In this document: in pieces, positions 59,993 through 64,000 of the stretch
Numbering within the stretch: position 1 is the first letter of the stretch
Layout: every line of letters starts with the position of its first letter
Assembly (NCBI RefSeq): GCF_017654505.1
Contig: NC_054536.1
Location: forward strand, 11,023,794-11,087,793
Direction of reading: 5' to 3'
Source of the DNA: Polyodon spathula
Lineage: Eukaryota > Chordata > Actinopteri > Acipenseriformes > Polyodontidae
Length of the DNA: 64,000 nt
Program-made: the position numbers and the translations under genes
The notes under the pieces: generated by a model
Told to the model about the DNA's origin: nothing
The model's input: the letters and a program-made list of their open reading frames with translations, nothing else
Databases searched by the model: none

Positions 59993-59993
<1 letters not shown>

Positions 59994-60065
<72 letters not shown>
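59994..60065. repeat. (TA)n microsatellite
   Basis: About 36 units, starting at the TA target base of the outer Tc1 element. Confidence 0.95.
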
Positions 60066-60066
<1 letters not shown>

Positions 60067-60114
60067 TGTACTGTATAAAAGTTTTATATATATATATATA
60101 TATATATAAAAACA
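60066..60114. repeat. Tc1 terminal-repeat scrap plus (TA)n
   Basis: ACTGTACTGTATAAAAGTTTT repeats, with small changes, the outermost bases of the family A terminal repeat in left-end orientation. It is followed by a second TA tract (60,086-60,108). No further Tc1 sequence follows. Confidence 0.6.
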
Positions 60115-60380
60115 TTTTCACCGCGGTCCGGGATTCTTACAAGTGACCCTCGGCACTAAAGTCAGACACGCTACAGGTTTGTGGTCATGTCTTATGCACA
60201 CATACAATGTGCCTATTCGGCCAGTAGGGTTCATTCCCGGAGAAAGCTTGTCCTGAAGCATAGAGCAACGGAGCAGCATATAACTGAACAACAATGAGAC
60301 CAGATCCTGTATGAGTCATACCACTGGTTGGGTGCCATTTGTAATGCTTTTTATTTATTTATATTATTTTCACCGCGGTC
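60115..60380. repeat. Direct repeats of TTTTCACCGCGGTC
   Basis: The 14-base word occurs at ~60,115 and ~60,366, about 250 bp apart, each followed by a short similar A/T-rich segment. The DNA between is CpG-richer than its flanks. It could be a short element with direct ends. Confidence 0.4.
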
Positions 60381-60477
60381 AAGATTTGAATGTGAATTAT
60401 ATATAGTATTTCTATGTTGGTCATATAATATATTTCATTAAATACTCACAATTAAAACAATGTATATAGCAAATTGC

Positions 60478-60810
60478 GGTCCACAAGCGTCGTTCAACTA
60501 ACCTGAACAACCTGGAGCAAATCTGCCAAGAAGAATGGGCCAAAATCACTCCGACACTGTGTGCAAAGCTGGTACATACTTACCCCAAAAGACTTAAAGC
60601 TGTTATTGCAGCGAAAGGTGTCTCTACCAAATATTAATGTGTGGGGTTTGAATACTTATGCAAGCAAGATATTTCAGTTTTTTATTTTTCTTAAAAATAT
60701 TTCCCAACATAAAACCAATGTCACCTTACAATAATTGATTTTGAGTTTCAGTGTTTTAAAATAAAATATCGAACAGAACAAAATTTCAATGTACCATTTG
60801 TAATTCAGTA
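60478..60810 (+). pseudogene. Tc1 transposase C-terminus, another family
   Basis: The open frame to 60,637 reads NLNNLEQICQEEWAKI, CAKLVHTYPKRLKAVIAAKG and VSTKY-stop, the standard Tc1 C-terminus. Downstream is the A/T-rich 3' flank (TTTGAATACTTATGCAAGCA). It stops before a clear terminal repeat. It resembles families B and C but is not identical to either. It lacks everything upstream of the final ~50 residues. Confidence 0.8.
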
Positions 60811-61079
60811 ATATGAGAGAACTGTGTGCAACAAACACATTTTGAATGTAAAAAAAATAGTTGATATGAATGACACTTTCATTGAACATACATACTTTTG
60901 TACACTTAATTTTATCATGGATATATATTGTTGATAGTTTCTGTTGTATGTATTTATGGTGTACTGTTGATGAAATCATGATGAAATTTAGATATGTCAA
61001 GTTTATTATGCTGAATCAATTATTATATTTATTAAAAAAAAACAAAACAAACAAAAAAAAAACACTTTAATTTATGTGG

Positions 61080-61370
61080 CAGATGGGAGAGGCACTTGTT
61101 AGTTCTGATCAGGGTGGGCTCAGCCAGGCAGAATGCCAGAAAGAAAATATAAACTAGACAACACTACTATGTCAGGCAATTAACATCATTTTATTAAATA
61201 CAGGTGGTAAACTATACTTAACAAACATGGGCAGATCTAGAATACACAGTCACGGCAAGCGGTTTGCACTGCCCGTTAATTAAAACAATAACTAAATACA
61301 GAATTATAATGATATGTTTTCAGTTTAAAATGTGACACACTGTCAAAATTAAAACATTACAAAGTTAGTA
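61080..61370. other. Spacer or Tc1 3' flank
   Basis: Probably 3' flank of the element whose transposase follows on the minus strand. Terminal repeat not defined. Confidence 0.35.
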
Positions 61371-61730
61371 TTGTATGACTTCCCTGAACATTAACACAAT
61401 CCTGGCAGCGTTGACACATAGACCTGATCAGCCTCTGGAAAGCCTGCTGTGGGATGTTCCGCCGCTCTTCCTGTGCAACTGCAGCCAGCTGGTAAAGGTT
61501 GGCTGGTCTCTGTTGCCACACCGATTGTCTTGAACAACGCCACAGTCACATAATGGTCCTGGGCCAGTGTGGTGACCCTCTGCCTTCCAGGACATGGCCT
61601 GTCCTTACAGTCTGCTGATTGTTGAAGCAGAACATTTCATTCTCCAGACAACTTTTCTCACAGACAGGCCGCCTTCAATCATGCCCATAGGAACCAGGCA
61701 ATCTTCATTATGCAAGCAGGGCGTGGTCGT
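61371..61730 (-). pseudogene. Tc1-like transposase with catalytic core deleted
   Basis: Reading leftwards from ~61,690: MGMIEGGLSVRKVVWRMK and CSASTISRL, the N-terminal helix-turn-helix. After a stop, pieces of a linker follow (RQRVTT-like, ~61,570). At ~61,530 the trace goes directly into the extreme C-terminus: ANLYQLAAVAQEERRNIPQQ and LIRSMCQRCQ, ending near 61,373. The whole D-D-E catalytic core, usually ~150 residues, is missing between them. This is an internal deletion derivative, the usual first step to a non-autonomous element. Confidence 0.72.
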
Positions 61731-61992
61731 ATCTTTCCCTGTTATTGCGTTAATTAAAATCATATCTTTTCGATTGGCTATTTATACAGCTCAACTCAAA
61801 TATAACAAACATTGAGCACCTGGCATTTTTATGAAATCACATTACTTGAGTTCAGTATTTTGTTATCACAAGGAACAATACTACTTAATCAACAAACCTA
61901 TCTGCTCACTATTTAAAATGCCAATAACATTATGTATGTGTCTAATGAGTACTGATGCAAAACTTAGACTGTTGCATTTTCATTGTGCATCA

Positions 61993-61993
<1 letters not shown>

Positions 61994-62063
<70 letters not shown>
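61994..62063. repeat. (TA)n microsatellite
   Basis: About 35 units. Confidence 0.95.
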
Positions 62064-62065
<2 letters not shown>

Positions 62066-62083
62066 TGCTCAATATATATATGG

Positions 62084-62150
62084 CAGGATTTGAGCCCTAA
62101 CTAGTCATACTTTCACTTCAACTACATAACTGCTACGCTACACAGATTCA
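62084..62150 (-). repeat. tRNA-like SINE head
   Basis: On the minus strand, TGTAGCGTAGCAGTTATGTA (A-box-like TAGCGTAGCAGTTA) is followed ~35 bases later by GGGCTCAAATCC (B-box-like). Together they form an internal RNA polymerase III promoter. It runs straight into the TA microsatellite without a SINE body. Confidence 0.45.
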
Positions 62151-62273
62151 CATCTTAACCCTTTCAACAGACTAGGCTACTATTTACATTTTTCATATTC
62201 AAACGGCAATACATTGCCTCAATATAGGTTGAGCAATTTTGCTATTCCCATAATGTGTGTGTGTGTGTGTTAT

Positions 62274-62277
<4 letters not shown>

Positions 62278-62304
<27 letters not shown>

Positions 62305-62373
62305 GAAGTGATATCTGAAACTAAAACACTTTGGAAAATTAAAAAAAAAACAAACAAAAAAAAAAAAAAAAAA
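62278..62373. repeat. A-rich low-complexity tract
   Basis: Two A-runs (about 62,278-62,304 and 62,359-62,373) in A-rich sequence, just right of a short TG run at 62,257-62,270. Confidence 0.9.
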
Positions 62374-62420
62374 ACGCCAAGTTATCAAAAATGCCTTGCC
62401 ATTTAAAGTAGAAATATCAA

Positions 62421-62620
62421 AAACACAAGCTTCAAGAAATCATTGGGACAACCTTGCCCAGCACAAAGCAAATAGGCACAACTGTAAAACCGATGGGGGC
62501 CAAAGTTGGCCCAAATGTTTCTTCTAACTTGTACAAAAAACACAAGCTAAGTTAGAAGAAACAATTGAGGTAGCCTTGGCCAGCACCAAACAAATTGGCA
62601 CAACTGTTTCTACTAACTTG
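62421..62620. repeat. Tandem repeat pair with hairpin
   Basis: A ~65-base unit (AAACACAAGC...GGCACAACTGT) occurs at 62,421-62,486 and again at ~62,537-62,607. Between and after the units, TTTCTTCTAACTT and its complement AAGTTAGAAGAAA form a hairpin (~62,516-62,562), and a third near-copy lies at 62,605-62,620. Confidence 0.8.
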
Positions 62621-62640
62621 ACTTGTGTTTTTCAGGCACA

Positions 62641-64000
62641 ATAAGCATAGATCAAATGCATAAAAAAGCAGACAGGTTTGATTTTATTCACTGTAGATGA
62701 CCATATGGCCTCTTTGGTAGCATAATTGATGAGGCTTTCCCAAATAACTCTATTTCATTCTGAGTGACCTCAGCCCTAAGACTCTCAGTTCCTCCTTAGA
62801 ATACTTTTATTTTCTATGTGCCAAGAGGGCTTTGCTGCTCTTTCTTTGACATATTTTTTGTTTGATTTTTGTGCTCCACAAATCTCATGTAACACCTACT
62901 GCTCTCTATACTCCTAACTCCCCTCATCTCTGGGCTGTAAGTGCAGCCATTAAATAGCTTGATGCCCAGGTGTTGCACGTTGGGACCCTCATTAGCATGA
63001 CTGCAGCTCAATATTTGTGTGTGTTGAGTAATTTATATTGCTTGTCTTACACCTACCACAGTGCAAAATAATTGCCTGGCCATTAGGTAAGTTGTGTTTT
63101 GCAGCCGCAATTGTTTGCATTACGCCAGTCCTTACATCAGCCCCTTAGTCCCTAATAATAGTAATGTTTAAGCTTTTTTTAAAAATTAAGCTGCTGGATT
63201 TACCTATGTCTGTGTGTGCATCTTTTCACTGGTTTTGCATGCACTAGCCTGACACCAGCCCACTTTGACCATTCCAATTCAAATTATGCAGCCCGTGGTG
63301 TATATTATCCATGCTAATCTGACGTGACCAGTAGGCCAACAAATTACGAGATACCCTGGCATAAGTATACAAATTTTGAATCTGCACAAAATAAGGATTT
63401 TAGAAATGGGTAACATAACATCTCACTTCAATGGCTTGTTACCCATAATCCTTCAGGAGCCCCAGGTAATGCTGTTGCATGACTAAAAACAAGTGATTTT
63501 TATAACCTGTAGTTACGTTACCTCAGGTACTGGTACAACATTTTCCATGGCGGTTCTGGGGTTTATTTAGTCCTGGTACCTTTCAAAACACTCCTCCAAA
63601 CAGAGGCTTGGCTGAGAGGGGCAGTGTGGACAGTAGTACTGTATACCTCTCCATATACCCTTCGAGGCCATCAATCCCAATAATTTTTGACACAACAATA
63701 GCTAGACTGTGGACCCCTGTTGAAACAGGGCCAGACAGTTTTGAATAGCCTCTACTCTACCGTGTGTCCTGAGCACAGAGGAGCTATGCACAACGAGGCA
63801 TGCATGCTGCGTGCACTGAGCACTGTGTACACCAAAGGCAAAGAGGCACCGAAGCACCAAGGGCTGAGTGTGCACCGAGCTACTGAAGCATGGGGGGCAG
63901 CTAATGCAGAGGTGCCTACCCTAACCATGTGTAGTCAGGCACCTGGTTAGCGCAAAGCATGCACCAGGGGAGAGACACAGGCCGAAGCCACGGCGGGCAA
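62641..64000. other. Spacer, GC rising at the right edge
   Basis: No gene recognised. The last ~250 bases are markedly richer in G and C and contain loose repeats of a GCACCGA-like word. The window ends inside this. Confidence 0.5.

Larger units (their letters stand above)
56757..59993 (+). mobile_element. Full-length Tc1 element, family A, with nested insertion
   Basis: The left end CAGTACTGTGCAAAAGTTTT continues AGGCAGGTGTG. The right end is its inverse, ending AAAACTTTTGCACAGTACAG. TA lies outside both ends (56,755-56,756 and 59,994-59,995). It carries the same transposase family as the copy at 1,441. Without the nested element (57,822-59,477 plus one TA) it is ~1.58 kb, the usual Tc1 size. 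Confidence 0.93.

Overview
The window looks like nuclear DNA of a ray-finned fish. It is AT-rich, full of TA, TAA and CA microsatellites, has no operon-like gene packing, and is crowded with fish-type transposable elements: several Tc1/mariner families, CR1- and L2-type LINEs, PIF/Harbinger remnants, a CORE-SINE and Ty3/gypsy LTR elements. The CR1 3' tail and a GC-rich short repeat present in three copies make me think of a non-teleost lineage such as sturgeon or paddlefish. That is recall, not proof. I found no host protein-coding gene. All recognisable coding sequence belongs to mobile elements, and almost all of it is broken.

Layout. 1-3.2 kb: an LTR scrap, two Tc1 fragments joined head to head, and a CORE-SINE. 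4.56-7.1 kb: a 5'-truncated CR1-like LINE whose reading frame is open from mid-endonuclease to the end. 7.4-10.9 kb: two Harbinger-like ends enclosing a Tc1 3' end, an L2-like 3' end and a scrap of Harbinger transposase. 10.9-15.8 kb: unremarkable. 15.8-17.2 kb: copy 1 of the GC-rich repeat and an LTR-like piece.

18,338-22,505: a complete but dead LTR retrotransposon on the minus strand. It has two ~700-bp LTRs and a perfect 5-bp target duplication (GTTAT). Integrase lies upstream of reverse transcriptase, the Gmr1-type order. A 416-bp solo LTR of another family is nested in its RT gene, and the YxDD region is deleted. A solo LTR of the same family lies at 53,439-54,151 (duplication ATAGG), and an unrelated solo LTR at 25,023-25,654 (duplication GCATG).

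26.3-27.0 kb: the left arm of a DNA transposon family followed by a Myb/SANT-like reading frame with one stop. A miniature, almost fully palindromic derivative lies at 40,597-41,084. 37.8-39.3 kb: a pyrimidine-rich, decayed L2 LINE. 44.7-46.8 kb: related LTRs and a Harbinger-like inverted-repeat element. 48.3-49.6 kb: a Tc1-like element sitting between TA/CA microsatellites.

56,757-59,993: a full-length Tc1 element with a second full-length Tc1 element inserted at a TA inside its transposase gene. 60.4-61.8 kb: two further Tc1 remnants, one with its catalytic core deleted. The rest is spacer, in which I could identify nothing beyond simple repeats and a few stretches that read like conserved non-coding DNA.

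No new cellular system is evident. The most interesting content is transposon biology: nested insertions, a Gmr1-type pol order, the pairing of a palindromic miniature element with a Myb/SANT-bearing relative, and repeated juxtaposition of TA microsatellites with Tc1 ends.
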